A stretch of 64,000 bases of DNA from Margaritifera margaritifera (lineage: Eukaryota; Mollusca; Bivalvia; Unionida; Margaritiferidae), in the NCBI GenBank assembly GCA_029931535.1, contig JAQPZY010001670.1:4612501-4676500 (forward strand), written 5' to 3'. The first letter of the stretch is position 1, and each line of letters opens with the position of its first letter. Positions 25,075 through 36,009 of the stretch are shown here, in pieces. The notes beneath the pieces were generated by a model. The model did not search any database and was not told the DNA's origin. It worked only from the letters and a program-made list of their open reading frames with translations. Made by a program: the position numbers and the translations under genes.

Positions 25075-25262
25075 TATTACTTTTGTTACTATCTCAGTTA
25101 CTGATAAAATTTTGTTACCATTTCTGTTATTGATAACGTGCACCAGCTCTGTTATCGATAACATGTACCATCTCAGTTATTGATAGCATGTTGTTACCAT
25201 CTCAGTTACTGATAACATTTTGCTACCATTTCAGTTATTGATAACATTTTTCATATCTTCTT
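25075..25262. repeat. ~30-bp minisatellite, about 6 copies
   Basis: Units 'ttaccatctcagttattgat, aacattttg' with point differences and a length of 27-32 bp. Confidence 0.85.
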
Positions 25263-25446
25263 TAAAAAATGTAAATTTTGCTATACAGGTCTCAAAAGAT
25301 TTTCAAATTGCCACTCATCCTGCAGGACAAAAGACCATACTGAGACAACAGTTTCTTGCTGTCTAGAAAAGATCACTAATCCTTACCCCTCACTCTTCCT
25401 TACCCACCCACTACTCATCAGGACAACATACATCTGAACTTCCCGC

Positions 25447-25478
25447 ATCGGCGTTTCCCCCCCCCCCCCCCCCCCGAG
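25447..25478. repeat. Poly-C run
   Basis: An uninterrupted run of about 28 C (shorter poly-G/poly-C runs occur at 6799, 16423 and 40507). Such runs are prone to sequencing length errors. Confidence 0.9.
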
Positions 25479-25689
25479 TATAGGGGTGTCTCCCATCCCT
25501 CCCATCACTCACTGAAATCTTCCGCATACGCAAAATTATTAGGAAACAATTTAATTTGTTTTCATTTTTTTTCCCACATTTTGGTTCCAGTGTAGTATAT
25601 TTACGGTATTACTGCCAGTGATCATGTGACTGAACTGGCTTAAGCAGGACATGACAATGTAGCTGCTAATTTCACCCTTTGATCCTGTT

Positions 25690-26036
25690 GGACTGGTTAG
25701 CTGGCTTCATTGTTTGAAATTTGTCGAGGTGGATTATACTATGTTTGAGCAGAAGTAATTCCGAAAGGATTAAAGACGATAATTGATTATGGTTGGGTTA
25801 CTAAAGAGCTCAATCAGCATAAAAACAATAAACATTACTTTGATTATCTCCGCAAGGTATGTTCTGTTTTGGTGCTTAAAGTTGTCAAGATAGATTAGAG
25901 TCTATGCTATGTATGATCAAAAGTAATTTGGACAGGATTAAAGATGTTAATTGATTACCGGTATGGTTGGATTAGTCAAGAGCTCAAGTGGCATAAAACG
26001 GGGTCAGTTTGACTTCAGTGTTTCAAGTTTGTTGAG
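25690..26036. repeat. Degenerate direct duplication upstream of the hAT zinc-finger exon
   Basis: 25690-25860 and 25865-26036 share ordered blocks: 'gattatactatgtttgagca'/'tctatgctatgtatgatcaa', 'aagtaatt', 'aggattaaaga.g.taattgatta', 'atggttgg.tta', 'aagagctca', 'gcataaaa'. The second copy abuts the ATG at 26037, so the 5' region of a hAT-type gene may have been duplicated. Confidence 0.65.
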
Positions 26037-26518
26037 ATGTCTAAGTGTACCAATGTCAAAACACCAAAATCCAAGCAACCGAAATATCACACAAAATTCA
26101 GTGATGGTTGGAAACAGGAATTTCAGTGGTTGCAATCAAGTTCAAAGGGACATGAATATGCATTCTGCTCTTCCTGTAAAGCCGATTTTAAAGTCTGTTA
26201 TGGTGGAAAGAACTATATCACGTGTCATGCAGAAACCCCATCTCATAAATGCATATTAACTGCAACAACAAATATGCCATCACTGAAATCCATGTTCAAG
26301 GAATTTGCATCAAATGAGGATAAAGCTACACATGCTGAGACACTATTTGCCAACTTTATAGCCAAACATATTCTCCTGTTTCTGGTAGATCATTTTTCAG
26401 ATCTAGTAAAAAAAAAGTTCCCTGATTCAAACATGCCATAAAAGTTCTCATGCAAATGGACAAAAACTAGTCACATAGTGACTATTTTATTGTTCATAAG
26501 AAATCATACTCTTAATTG

Positions 26519-26520
<2 letters not shown>
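26037..26520 (+). pseudogene. hAT-type transposase N-terminal fragment (zinc finger), broken
   Basis: An open frame from ATG 26037 encodes 134 residues with a BED/TTF-like zinc-finger pattern: 'FCSSCKADFKV', then 'TCHAETPSHK' (C-x2-C...H..H), then 'NFIAKHILLFLVDHFSDLVK' and 'KKFPDS'. This order (zinc finger, then a helical 'F...H..P....DH...L....FPDS' segment) is typical of the N-terminus of domesticated-like hAT transposases (KIAA1586/ZBED group, from memory). TAA at 26439-26441 interrupts the frame, but after it the same frame continues with 'KFSCKWTKTSHIV', which fits the family, so this is a true lesion. The rest of the transposase is missing. A (taa)n microsatellite follows. Confidence 0.7.
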
Positions 26521-26557
<37 letters not shown>

Positions 26558-26563
26558 TTATTA
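26521..26563. repeat. (taa)n microsatellite
   Basis: About 13 uninterrupted taa units directly after the hAT fragment. Confidence 0.95.
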
Positions 26564-26718
26564 TATAAACTCACTGTCATGAGTGACCATCTGCAGAACG
26601 AGACCAGCGACCATGATTTTTAGGCAAAATATGCATTTGACACTACTATGAATGACCACATCGCAAAAACTGATATAAACACCACTGACCTTGATTTAAT
26701 CCTTTGTAAACATGAACG

Positions 26719-26760
26719 TAATAATAATAATAATAAGAAGAAGAAGAAGAAGAAGAAGAA
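26719..26760. repeat. (aat)n(aag)n microsatellite at the LINE 3' end
   Basis: On the minus strand this is (ttc)n(tta)n directly after the LINE 3' end ('aagcgctgtactaagtcttcg'). LINEs of the CR1/L2 group commonly end in short tandem repeats, so this is probably the element's tail, later expanded. Confidence 0.85.
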
Positions 26761-27519
26761 CGAAGACTTAGTACAGCGCTTAATCTTTAGAATCTCTAAG
26801 CGCTTTACAATATTAGTCAACATATAAGGACATATACATGGACACAATTACAAAAAACAAACACCATGAAATTACAAACAAAAAACATGCTGAAAATAAT
26901 TAAGCTAAGGAAACATTGCAAAGTCTTCTATCTCTTCTTGCAGTCGAAATAGGTGAGTTTTAAGAGCACTCTTGAATGAGATCACAGTGTCTTTGTGTCT
27001 AAGTTCAACAGGCAATTCGTTCCAGGTAGCTGGGCCCTGGTACGTTGTCTGTATGACTTCGTTTTGATAGTGGGACTAATGAGAACACAAGTGTCAGAAG
27101 AGGAGCACAAGTATCTAGAAGGGGTGTACACAAGGCTGAGGTTAGATAGGTATTTTGGACAGGAGGCAGTCAATGAAATGTAGCACGGAGAACAGTGGGG
27201 AGGAGTACTCAGTTCTTGATACTCTAAGGATGATCCGAGCAGCTGTGTTTTGAACTTTTTGAAGTTTCTGTAGGAGATACTGAGACGAACCAGATAATAG
27301 TGAATTACAATAGTCCAGTCTAGAGAGTACTAAGGAACACAGAAGTGTTTTTGTGACATCAACTGAAAGAAAATTGCAAATGGAGCTGATACTTCTTAGC
27401 TCCAGATATGCAGCCTTGCATATGTTAATGACATGTTGGTGTAATGAGAGAGTACTGTCAAGAGTGACACTTTGGTTTCGGTACTGATTGTGTGAATTTA
27501 ATGTTTGTGTTGCTGATAC

Positions 27520-28424
27520 CTATTGTTTGGGGTAAAGGATGGAGAAAAGAAAGTCTCTGTGTGCTTCAGGTTTATCATCATTCATCTGCAGCTTGTTACA
27601 TGTCATCCATAACTTCACATCAGAAATGCACCTCTCAATGCCTGGAATGGTAGCATCAACTTCAGTTGGGTGGCTAGATTTGTATATTTGGGTGTCATCA
27701 GTGTACAATTGGTGAGACACTGGATGATGATCTATGACACTCGAGATGGGCAGAGCATATAGAATGAAAAGAACGGGTCCAAGAACAGACCCCATGGAAC
27801 ACCAAAACATAGATCAACTGGGCTGGAGTGTTTTCCATTTACAGACACAATTTGTGTCCTGTCAACCAAGTGTGACTTGAACCATAGTAAGGCTGTATCG
27901 TGAATGCAAAATACATGCTTGAGATGGTGAAGTAGTATATCATGGTCTATTGTGTCAAATGCTGCAGACAAGTCAAGAAGGGTCAGGACTGTAATCTTTC
28001 CACTATCCAAAGCAGAGAGAAGGTCGTTAACTACTTTCAGAAGGGCAGTTTTGGTACGGTGGTGAGTGTTATATGTAGACTGTAAGTTGCTAAAAAGACT
28101 ATTTAAATTCAGATGAGATACCAGTTGGGAAAAAACAACTTTTTCAAAGATTTTTTACATGAATGGGAGGTTAGAAACAGGGCAGTAGTTTTTAAAATCA
28201 TTAGGGTCAAACGTTGGTTTCTTCAACTGAGGCTTTACAATGGCAGTTTTGAACAATGATGGGAATTCCCCAGATGAGAGAGAAGTATTAGTAACATTGG
28301 TTAGTGAAGGCAATATCGAATCTAAGCACTCAAGCAGCAGTGATGTTGGAATCGGATCAAGTTCACATGACTTTGGGGCACTCTTCATCAGGATTGTACA
28401 TAAGAAATCCGTAGAGACAGGCAC
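27520..28424 (-). pseudogene. LINE ORF2 reverse-transcriptase remnant
   Basis: Ordered RT motifs on the minus strand: 'KSCELDPIPTSLLLECLD', 'TAIVKPQLKKP', 'NYCPVSNLPF', 'LTLLDLSAAFDTIDHDILLH' (catalytic Asp region), 'GSVLGPVLFILYALPIS', and 'HQLYTDDTQIY', whose YTDD (complement of 27694-27705) replaces the usual YADD. A stop follows 'SNLPFM' near 28156, and a frame change lies near 27790 between 'CFGVP' and 'GSVLGP'. The RT therefore cannot be made from this copy. Confidence 0.9.
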
Positions 28425-28782
28425 ATATACTGTTAAGGCTTGCCTTTGAAATTCTGTATCATGACTGTGTGATGATGATGAGTCAATTGAAATTGTGCTG
28501 TCAAGCTGATTGCTAATGGTTTACACTTTGTCATGGAAGAAATCTGCAAACGGGTCCGGAAATTCGATCGGGGAGAATGTTGTTGGAAGTGGTGTACATT
28601 TGTTCCTTGACATTAGCTCATTAGTAATATCGAAGAGCTCTTTGCAGCAGGAGCTTTCAGTGATCTTAGTACTGAAATAGGTTGATTTCACTGCATGAAC
28701 TATGTTTGTGACATTCTTCTTAGACGCTTCATAGATTTGCTTATGAATAGTAATACCAGATGAAAGCCAAAGCCGCTCAGCC

Positions 28783-29600
28783 TTACAGCATTCTCTTTAA
28801 GCAGTCGGTGTGAAGTTGGTCCCTAACACTACTGTACCATGGAGAACACTTTTGAATGAATACTCTGCACTTGGTTGCTGGGGCATGTTTGTCAAGCACT
28901 GAACGCAAGAAATTATCAAGTTGTTCTGCTGTAGGAGGTAACAAAGTTGTTAGGTTTGCTTGGATGTCATGCATTAGTTGGGTTCTATTAATCATACGGA
29001 GGTTTCTCTTAGTAGCAAACAAAGATGGAAGATTAGGAACTGATACGTCAAGATGACATATGACACAGAAGTGATCTGAAGTAGGTTCGTGTGACACCAA
29101 TGAAGACTGTAGAATCTTATCATCAGGTCTATGAAGAATCCAGTTTAAAATGTGATCATGTTTATGGATGGGTTGGTTAACTGACTGTTTGATGTTGAAA
29201 ACGTGATTGGAATCTAGGAGTTTTGATGTGTATGGGTTTCCAGAACAGTCAAAGCGAAAGTTAAAATCTCTAAGAATAATCAGGCTGCCAACTATCGAAT
29301 TTCCATATTCTAGGAGGTTAGGAAACTATTTCAGAAAGTGAGATTCAGTCAGCTTGTTTTTTCAACCAGGAGGAGGGCGGTAGAGGCAGAAAAAATGGAC
29401 TGACCTTTGTTCCATTGTGAGGGTGGCTTGGACCAGTTCAAACGATGTGTGGTCGAAATTGAAGGCTGCAGTGTAGCTAAGACGATGGAGTAAGGAGTTC
29501 TTTGCAATGACAGCAATTCCACCTCTGCGGGAGTGGTGGGGGGAATGACTTTATAGAGTAACCGGGGGTGTTAGATCCGCACACTTTCACTCATCGCCTT
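28783..29600 (-). pseudogene. LINE ORF2 endonuclease and connector remnant
   Basis: Reading toward lower coordinates: 'SIFSASTALLLVEKTS' (frame broken), 'LLEYGNSIVGSLIILRDFNF', 'HDHILNWILHRPDD', 'LVSHEPTSDHFCVICHLDVS' (the SDHF box of APE-type endonucleases), and a connector ending 'CSPWYSSVRDQLHTD'. At least two internal stops. Confidence 0.8.
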
Positions 29601-29687
29601 ATGTTTTTAGCATTGTTTCTTTCAGGAAAAAGATGTTGATATCCTGACCATTGATAAACTTGATTATTTCTATGCTCGTTTCCAGTG

Positions 29688-29836
29688 GTCCAACAGATTG
29701 GGCATTGAATAATGCTATGCGCAGTGGTCCAACAGATTAGGTGTTGAATAATGCTATGCGCAGTGGTCCAACAGATTAGGTGTTGAATAATGCTATGCGC
29801 AGTGGTCCAACAGATTAGGTGTTGAATAATGCGCAG
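29688..29836. repeat. 39-bp minisatellite grown from LINE endonuclease sequence, 3.5-4 copies
   Basis: Units of 39 bp (gcgcagtggtccaacagatt, aggtgttgaataatgctat), the inner three identical. On the minus strand the unit is the endonuclease start ('ALFNAQSVGPLE' in the other frame), so an internal piece of the LINE coding sequence was tandemly amplified after insertion. Confidence 0.85.
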
Positions 29837-30860
29837 TGGTTGCTCAGACTTAAAGGTTGATGATTGAAGAGGAATTTGAATTAAATTGTTCAAATTAACG
29901 GTTGACTTTTCAAATCGCTGTGAAGGGCAAAAGGGAGATAACTGGAATTTTTCTTCTTGTTCTACGTTGGCCAGCTTTGAAACAACGTAAAACAGACTCA
30001 AGTACATGTCACTAACTGCCACTGTAATCTGTAATGCCTGGGATGAATATGGTCTTTGTCTTCATCTATAATACTAGTAAGTGATAATCCTTTTCCGGAT
30101 TTGATTGTCATTATTAAAGAGTGGTGATAGTGATGATAATGATGACAACAAAGGTGTTTGCAAATTAGGCTTAAAGTCACAAAGGGTGTGATGGTATAAT
30201 GTATGTGCTTGTGCTTCATGTGAAGAATCTTACTGACATTAGAACAACATAAGACCCTGACAGTACCAATCTTGAACAGTTCTGGCAGTCAGTCAGCAAT
30301 CTGAATCTACTCACAGGCAGGAAACAATTTAAACTTCTTGGTGGACTCAGTTGAGTTGTACTGAGATTGCCACATTCCAGTGCAGACACTAAAAAGGACA
30401 TTTTCCATTCAGAGGAAAATTCAGGCTGACTCTAGAAGAAACCTGAATCCATCATCTCCTAAGTGTTAAGATCAACAATGATGAGGACTGCCACTAATAT
30501 AATCCAGCAACGATCTCCTAAGAAATGCTAAAAATGCTTGTGGTACATATAAGAGTATGAATGGCAACAAGTTACTGTGAAAGGACTGATTTGATGAGAG
30601 GATGTCCATATTTTAATATTTAAAAAATGTAAATTTGTTCAATAGTTGTGTTTTTGTCCATTTGCATGCTAAAAATTGGGTCGATGAAAATCCTCCCTCT
30701 TTTGAGGTAAAAAAAACTTACCAAATTTTGGAAATCTCCTAATCTGTCCGGACCTGACCTATCTTTTCTGTCATATGTATGGGACAAGAAGATGCGTGAT
30801 ATGTAGTAGTGAATAACTAGATTGCATCTGGTTAATTCATGTATATATTGTACACAAGTA

Positions 30861-31034
30861 CCATATATACTCGCGTATAATCCAATACCAACTGCAAACT
30901 GCATAGACCCAGTTTGTAAGGACTAATCAGTAGAACAAACAACATAGACCCTGATCTGCCAGCACATTATGCGATGGCAGATCAGGGTCTATGTTGTTTG
31001 CATTTGGACCCGGCTTATACACAAGTATATACGG
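30861..31034 (-). mobile_element. Double-hairpin MITE, copy B (174 bp, one hairpin collapsed)
   Basis: Left end CCATATATACTCGCGTATA after TA (30859-30860); right end is the inverse of CCGTATATACTTGTG. The right TA is not preserved (ag follows). The 'aaactgcatagaccc' hairpin is reduced to 'gcatagacccagtttgtaag': about 40 bp between its two arms are gone. The 'caaacaacatag' hairpin is intact. Opposite orientation to copy A. Confidence 0.85.
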
Positions 31035-31329
31035 AGATCACAGCAGTGGGGGAGGGGAGGTAACAAGTGCATTCGGCAATAGCAATTGGTCAGAGTTACA
31101 TAATTAAAATTAGTTTTACCCCCCTACACACACACACACAAAAACTACATTTTAATAGTAGTAATACATAACCCATCACTATTGCACAGCTGAATTTGTC
31201 AGTTAGGTGGGTTGGCTGATGTGTTAAAACTTATCAAAAAAACAGAGAAACATGGAATGTATTCATCCTTTGAGGGAGAGATTCACTTTACTTGATGTCA
31301 GTGTCTCTTTGGGCCACATGTTGTGCCGC

Positions 31330-32144
31330 AACTATGGATCACAGAGAAACAATGCCTGTGCTCCATTGTGCTAAAGAGCAGAGGTTGAAAAAGGAGAAAG
31401 TAGCATGTGATCACCAAAATGCTGCCATCATGACATCCTCTTAGGAAGAATGATTTAAATAGGCCCATGAAGCAGCAATGGCACGAACCTCATGGGATTT
31501 TAGTTTCATAAAAGAAAGGTCTTTATTGGTAGGGGACTGATAAGCTCTTTTGATGGTAGTAACAATCTATCATGAGATGGTGGAAGCCGAAGTATAAATG
31601 GAGCCCTTAAGAAGAAGGAAAAGACGTTTTTACCCTTGCATTCCCTTTAGAGGCATTAAGATAGAAATGTAGTGCCCCTAACAGGAAATAAAAGCCTATC
31701 TTGATCATCCCCAGCATAGATTTGACTGAGACTGTCGATCTCTATCGGTAGTGGAGCTACCAAAGGTAATTGACATTTTGCTAAAAATCCCAGCTGACAA
31801 AGGAGAGAAACAGATTTGTAATTCCCAATTAACCAGAGACAGCCAGTGTCGACAGAAAAGGCATGAAGCTTGCTCTGTCTTCTTGCAGATGCCAAGGTGT
31901 GTAAAAACACAGACTTGATTGTGAGGTCCTGGATGGAAGCCTTTCTCAATGGTTCATAGGGGGTTTTGGTTAAAGACCACAGTACACAAGATATATTCCA
32001 TCTGGACATAAGAGAGTGGGAGACAGGTTTCTGTAGCTCAAAATATTTAATGAGATTGGCAAGGTTTGAGTCTGAACCAATTGCCATGCAGTGAGAGAAT
32101 TTAAGTGTGTTGGAAATGGTAGTTCTATATCCCTCGATAGTCAA
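31330..32144 (-). pseudogene. DIRS tyrosine recombinase remnant
   Basis: The first part is one open frame (32144-31656): 'MTIEGYRTTISNTLKF', 'RWNISCVLWSLTKTPYEPLR', 'ASIQDLTIKSVFLHTLASAR', 'RQSKLHAFSVDTG'. After frameshifts come 'KRAYQSPTNKDLSFMKLK' and 'SHEVRAIAASWAYLNHSS' (HxxR box, complement of about 31480-31497), a stop, then 'EDVMMAAFW', a stop, 'SHATFSFFNLCSL'. In family members the nucleophilic Tyr lies in a 'TFxxFYLRD' block. Here that position reads Asn, so the copy appears catalytically dead as well as frame-broken. Confidence 0.85.
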
Positions 32145-32659
32145 TACTTAACATCCTTTGTTCTTGAAAAGGAACAAAAGGAAATCAGCGACAGGAACTC
32201 ACAGAGGGACAGTTGGGATCAACGTGTTTCCTACTGCACCAATCACAGAAGAATATCCACCTGGCATCATAGACCTAGGGTGCAGAATCTCTCCTGGCCT
32301 GAATGATGCAACTGCCAACTCAGCCTGAAAACTTGTTCTGGCAGATAGATCGCTTGCGATGAGTCAAGCGTGTTGTGTAGGAGGAAACCCGTTTTGCGAC
32401 AGAAGATCCTTCTTCTGAGGTAGGGACCTTGGTTGATCTATCAGCAGGTCTAGAAGATCACTGAACCATAATCGTTGGGGCCATTTTTTGTAGAACTTGA
32501 GGTAGCAGTCAGAATGGTGGGAAAGTGTATGCGAACAGACAATCCCATTGAAAGCTGAACGCGTCCATTGCTTATGCTCTCTGGTCCAGGACTGGAGAAA
32601 TGTAAAAGGGATATTTGTTGATGAGCCTGATCACAAACAAGTCCACCAAAGGTTTTCCC

Positions 32660-32765
32660 CAGTTTGGTTTGGTTTTGTGGGTTTAACACAACTTTTCAGC
32701 ACATGATAGGCTTTACATGGCGGCCAGTATATTTGGTAGAGGAAGAACTCAGTAAGACCCCTAAA
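32660..32765 (-). mobile_element. SINE family 2 fragment (3' half) inside the DIRS element
   Basis: On the minus strand: 'ggtttttcctc'-like start, then 'ccaaatatactggccgccat', 'gtaaagcctatcatgtgctg', 'aaaagttgtgttaaacccac', then an A/C-rich tail. It matches 39144-39250 closely. It sits between RNase H 'GTHLG' and 'PLVDLF', where about 100 residues of RNase H coding sequence are missing. Confidence 0.8.
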
Positions 32766-33149
32766 TGAGTGCCCCAACAAGAATCTGATGCCTCGGCAAA
32801 CAGATAGGAGTGAGGGTTGGGTGCATTCATGGGGACCCAAAAGGGAAATCTGTTCCGATTTAACCACCAATGCAGGTGGTGATGAAAATCTGGTCCTAGA
32901 ATCTGAGCTGAGAAATAATCTGTGTGGTTTCCACCTCACGAGGAGAAACTGTAGAGGTGTAGAGGGCGCATATGGAGATGTCCTAAGGGAACCAGACCTG
33001 CAGTGACATTAAAGATTCCCAGTAGGAATAGATAAAGGCAAGCCAACAACAATGTCTTTGGTCATAGCGCCTCTAGAAGCATCAGGATTAGATCTATCTG
33101 GTTCCATGGGATCCAGACTAAGTTCTGGTTCATGAGGAAGTTCATCCCC

Positions 33150-33689
33150 TGAGATGGAGTGAGCTATGACTTCTCAAGGTTGGGTAAAAGACCCAACCGA
33201 GTTACTGTAGACCAGCAACGGAACAGATCCTGATGGAATGACTGTACCTGAACATTGTGCATCAGACAATCGTCGAAGTACTGGATATCAGAATTCCAAG
33301 TAATCAGAAGTATGCCACTACTACTCCCATAACTCGGGTGAAGACTCTGGCTGTGGAAGTGATTCCAAATGGCAGAACCCAGAATTGAAAACTTCTTAGT
33401 CCAAGCGAAACCGGAGGTATTTGTGATGTGGAGGAAATATCAGGATGTGCAAGCAAGCATCCTGAAGGTCAATGGAGACCGCCCAATCTGATGGAAGTAT
33501 TGCATTCCGGATTGAGGAAGTGGTCTCCATCCTGAGAAGTTGCCCTAGAAGAAACCGGTTTAAAGGGGTAAAATTGATGAGATAAAACTTTCCGCCTTTC
33601 TTGGTGACCAGGAAGATTCGGGAATAGAATGTGGGAGACTGATTGTTCAGAACCCTCTCAACTGCCCCTCTCTGTAAAAGGATGTGCAC
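33150..33689 (-). pseudogene. DIRS reverse-transcriptase remnant
   Basis: 'MHILLQRGAVERVLNNQSPT', 'FYSRIFLVTKKGGKFYLINF', 'PLNRFLLGQLLRMETTSSIR', 'DWAVSIDLQDACLHILIFPP' and 'KYLRFRLD' follow DIRS RT order, with SIDLQDA as the first catalytic block. After a frameshift near 33396 come 'PFGITSTARVFTRVMG' and 'DIQYFDDCLMHNVQ'. The YFDD box (complement of 33269-33280) holds both catalytic Asp residues. It ends with 'TRLGLLPNLEKS'. Confidence 0.88.
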
Positions 33690-34330
33690 CTCTTCCTTTC
33701 ATTTCACTGCATTGGTAAAAAAGCATGGGGTTGTTTCCGAAAATGTAGTCAGTAACCCTCGCTCATAATGGAAAGGACCCACCCCTCATCCGTGATGCTT
33801 GCCCAAGTCTCTGAAGAGAGGCATAGACAAGCACCTACAGGGACATTTGAAAGTGGAATGCATGACAGGAGAGGGTGCAAGTCCCTAGGGCTGTCCCCCC
33901 CATCCACCCTTTCTTAGGAAAGGAAGGTTAGAGAACTTCCTCCCTGGGGGTCTTCAGTGACCACGTCTTGGACCCGATGGTCAAGAAGGAGGTTTAAATT
34001 GAGGTTGCAGGTTGGACAGAGGCTTAATTGGTTTAAAGAACTTTGTGGATGGCCCCTGAGGGCAATTTGCATTACCATGCTTCCTAGCCAATTGAGTTGG
34101 GCGGCCAGGAGCGGTTGTAAAGGATCTGTGCCGATGATCCTTCAGATCTTTGGAAGCCACAGTAGGAACGAATCCTCCAAAGAGAGTCTTGGCTTCCAAA
34201 GGAGCAGCCTGATAAGGTCTTTACTATGGTTAAGTAAGACCTTTAATGAGTCAATGCAAAATCACAGCTGTTGTGCAAAACTTCCGCCAATAACACCACT
34301 GAAACAGAAAGTGCATGCTGGGAGGTTCTG

Positions 34331-35660
34331 GCCACAGCTTCCAGAGCATGCTGCAATGTGGTGGCATTATTGGTTGTCTGAGGAACATCATTTTAATTTA
34401 GGACCAACTAGACACCATAAGAAGTCTTTTAGTTGAAACTCCTTGTTGACATGACCATCCATCGAGGAGTTGTAATAGCAAGATTTGCAAAATGACTGCC
34501 ATGGTGGCCATATTTGGGGTCAACAAACATCACATGAAGTCTTTTAGTGAAAATTAACTGTTGATACAGCCATCCATTCAAGATGAGTAAAGTGAAGATT
34601 TTCAAGCTGGCTGCTATAGAGGCCATAATGGATTCCAAGGGCAGGACCGACAGGGAACCATTTTTATTTTGGACCAAATGGACATCACAAGAAGCCTTTC
34701 AGTGAAAACCCCATGTCAATATGACCATCCATTCAACAGGATAAGATTTTCAAGGTGGATGCCATGGAGGTCATATTGGGCATCAGTTCAGCACAATTTC
34801 ATCTAGAATGAACTTGACCTCATAAAAAGTCTTTTAGTACAAAAAAACTCATGTCATTATGACCTTAAATAATGGGAATGTGGCAATAAGATTTGGAAGA
34901 TGGCCATAATGGGTGTTAGAAAAGCACCATTTTCATGTAGGTCCAACCAGATATCACTAGAAGTCTTTTGGTGAAAACCCCATGTATATATGACCACCCA
35001 TTCAGCAGGAGTACTACAACATAATTTTCAATATGGCTGCAATGGCAGCCATACTGGATATCTGAGGCACCAATTTCATTCAGGACCAACTAGGGATCAT
35101 AAGAAGTCTGGTAGTGAAAACCCACATGTCTATATGACCATCCATTGAGGAGGAGTAGCGATGACAAGGTTTTCAAGATGGCTGCAATGGGACCTATTAG
35201 ATGTCAGATCAGCACCATTTTCATTTAGGACAAACTAGACATCACAAGAAGTCTTTAATTTAAAACTCCAGGTCAATATGACAATCCATATAGGAAAGGC
35301 AGCAATAAGATTTTCAAGACAGTCTCTGTGGCAGCCATATTTGTCAGATCGGCATCATTGTTATACAGGACCAACTAGACATCATAAGAAATCTTTTTGT
35401 GAAAATCCAATGTTGATAGGACCAGCCATTCATGAGTAGAAGAGAAACAAGATTGTCAAGATGGCTGCTCTGGCAGCCATACTGGATGTATGAGGGGTCC
35501 TATTTTCATTTGTGACCAACTAGACCATGGGATGACTGCGTTTGTAAAGTTTATGGAAATCCTCTCAGTATTTAGGAAAAGCTGTGATAACAAACTTGTG
35601 CTACTGGACACCGGACAATCTCATAAGCTCTTCTGGTCAATGACCAGTAGAACTAAAAAA
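34331..35660. repeat. ~140-bp satellite, about 8 copies, with a specific right-hand tail
   Basis: The blocks 'tttaggaccaactagacatc', 'ataagaagtcttttagtgaa', 'aaccccatgtcaatatgacc', 'atccattcaggaggagtag' and 'ttttcaagatggctgccatg, gtggccatattggatgtcag' recur every 115-160 bp. The array ends in a tail not found in the units (tgtaaagttta..tcctct, 'aacaaacttgtgctactgga', 'cataagctcttctggtca', then an A run). The same tail closes the second array at 42.5-42.7 kb. Confidence 0.88.
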
Positions 35661-36005
35661 AATATTTAATGTCATCTACATATGCATATTGAAATTTCAT
35701 TATTTGACCGCAAGTGGTTTTTACCTAATCCTGCTAACAAGGTTTCTGTCAAAAAAGTCTGAATGCAAAGTTAAATAATTTATTGAAAAACTGAACAATT
35801 GATGTGATGGCCTGAAAATCAATCAGGTCATCTATATATGAATACAAATATGCCTATTAAATTGCATTTGTTCTATCTCAAGTGAATTATGCTTAATCTT
35901 GCTAACAAGATTTGTGTCCAAAAAGTCTAAGTACAAAAAGTTTTTAAAATACTGAATTGCTGTGATGACCTGAAAAAAATCTCATCAGATCATCTGCAAT
36001 GAATG
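35661..36005. repeat. ~168-bp tandem duplication
   Basis: Two diverged copies. Shared blocks: 'aatc.tgctaacaaggttt.tgtc', 'aaaaagtct.a.t.caaa', 'tgatg.cctgaaaa', 'atcaggtcatct'. Confidence 0.75.
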
Positions 36006-36009
36006 GTTT

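Larger units (their letters stand above)
26761..30030 (-). mobile_element. Degenerate non-LTR retrotransposon (CR1/L2-like, Jockey group)
   Basis: A single minus-strand element. From 5' to 3' it holds the start of the endonuclease (around 29830-29600, 'ALFNAQSVGPLETS'), further endonuclease (around 29250, 'DFNFRFDCSGNPYTSKLLD'), a connector (29100-28783), reverse transcriptase (28424-27500), the C-terminal region (27170-26950, 'LPVELRHKDTVISFKSALKT') and a 3' UTR ending 'gtaaagcgcttagagattc..aagcgctgtac'. Such a hairpin-like 'AAGCGCT' 3' end is familiar from this LINE group. Stops and frameshifts occur in every part. The 5' end is uncertain; the element may extend to about 30420. Confidence 0.85.
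31260..34330 (-). mobile_element. Degenerate DIRS-type tyrosine-recombinase retrotransposon
   Basis: Minus-strand order: possible Gag end (34199-33980, 'KTLFGGFVPTVASKD'), reverse transcriptase (33689 to about 33150), RNase H remnant (about 32830-32760, 'LFAEASDSCWGTHLG'), a SINE fragment, then the post-RNase H segment 'PLVDLFVIRLINKYPFYISP' (about 32660-32600), then a tyrosine recombinase (32144 to about 31330). RT plus YR with no integrase is the DIRS hallmark. Frames are broken many times. I could not find DIRS inverted terminal repeats, so both limits are approximate. Confidence 0.85.

Noticed and set aside
26995..27183. Plus-strand open frames over the LINE
   Set aside because: They are shadows of the minus-strand LINE C-terminal region (ELPVELRHKDTV).
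33957..34436. 159-residue plus-strand open frame
   Set aside because: It is antisense to the DIRS Gag-like region and runs into the satellite; no motif in the plus frame.
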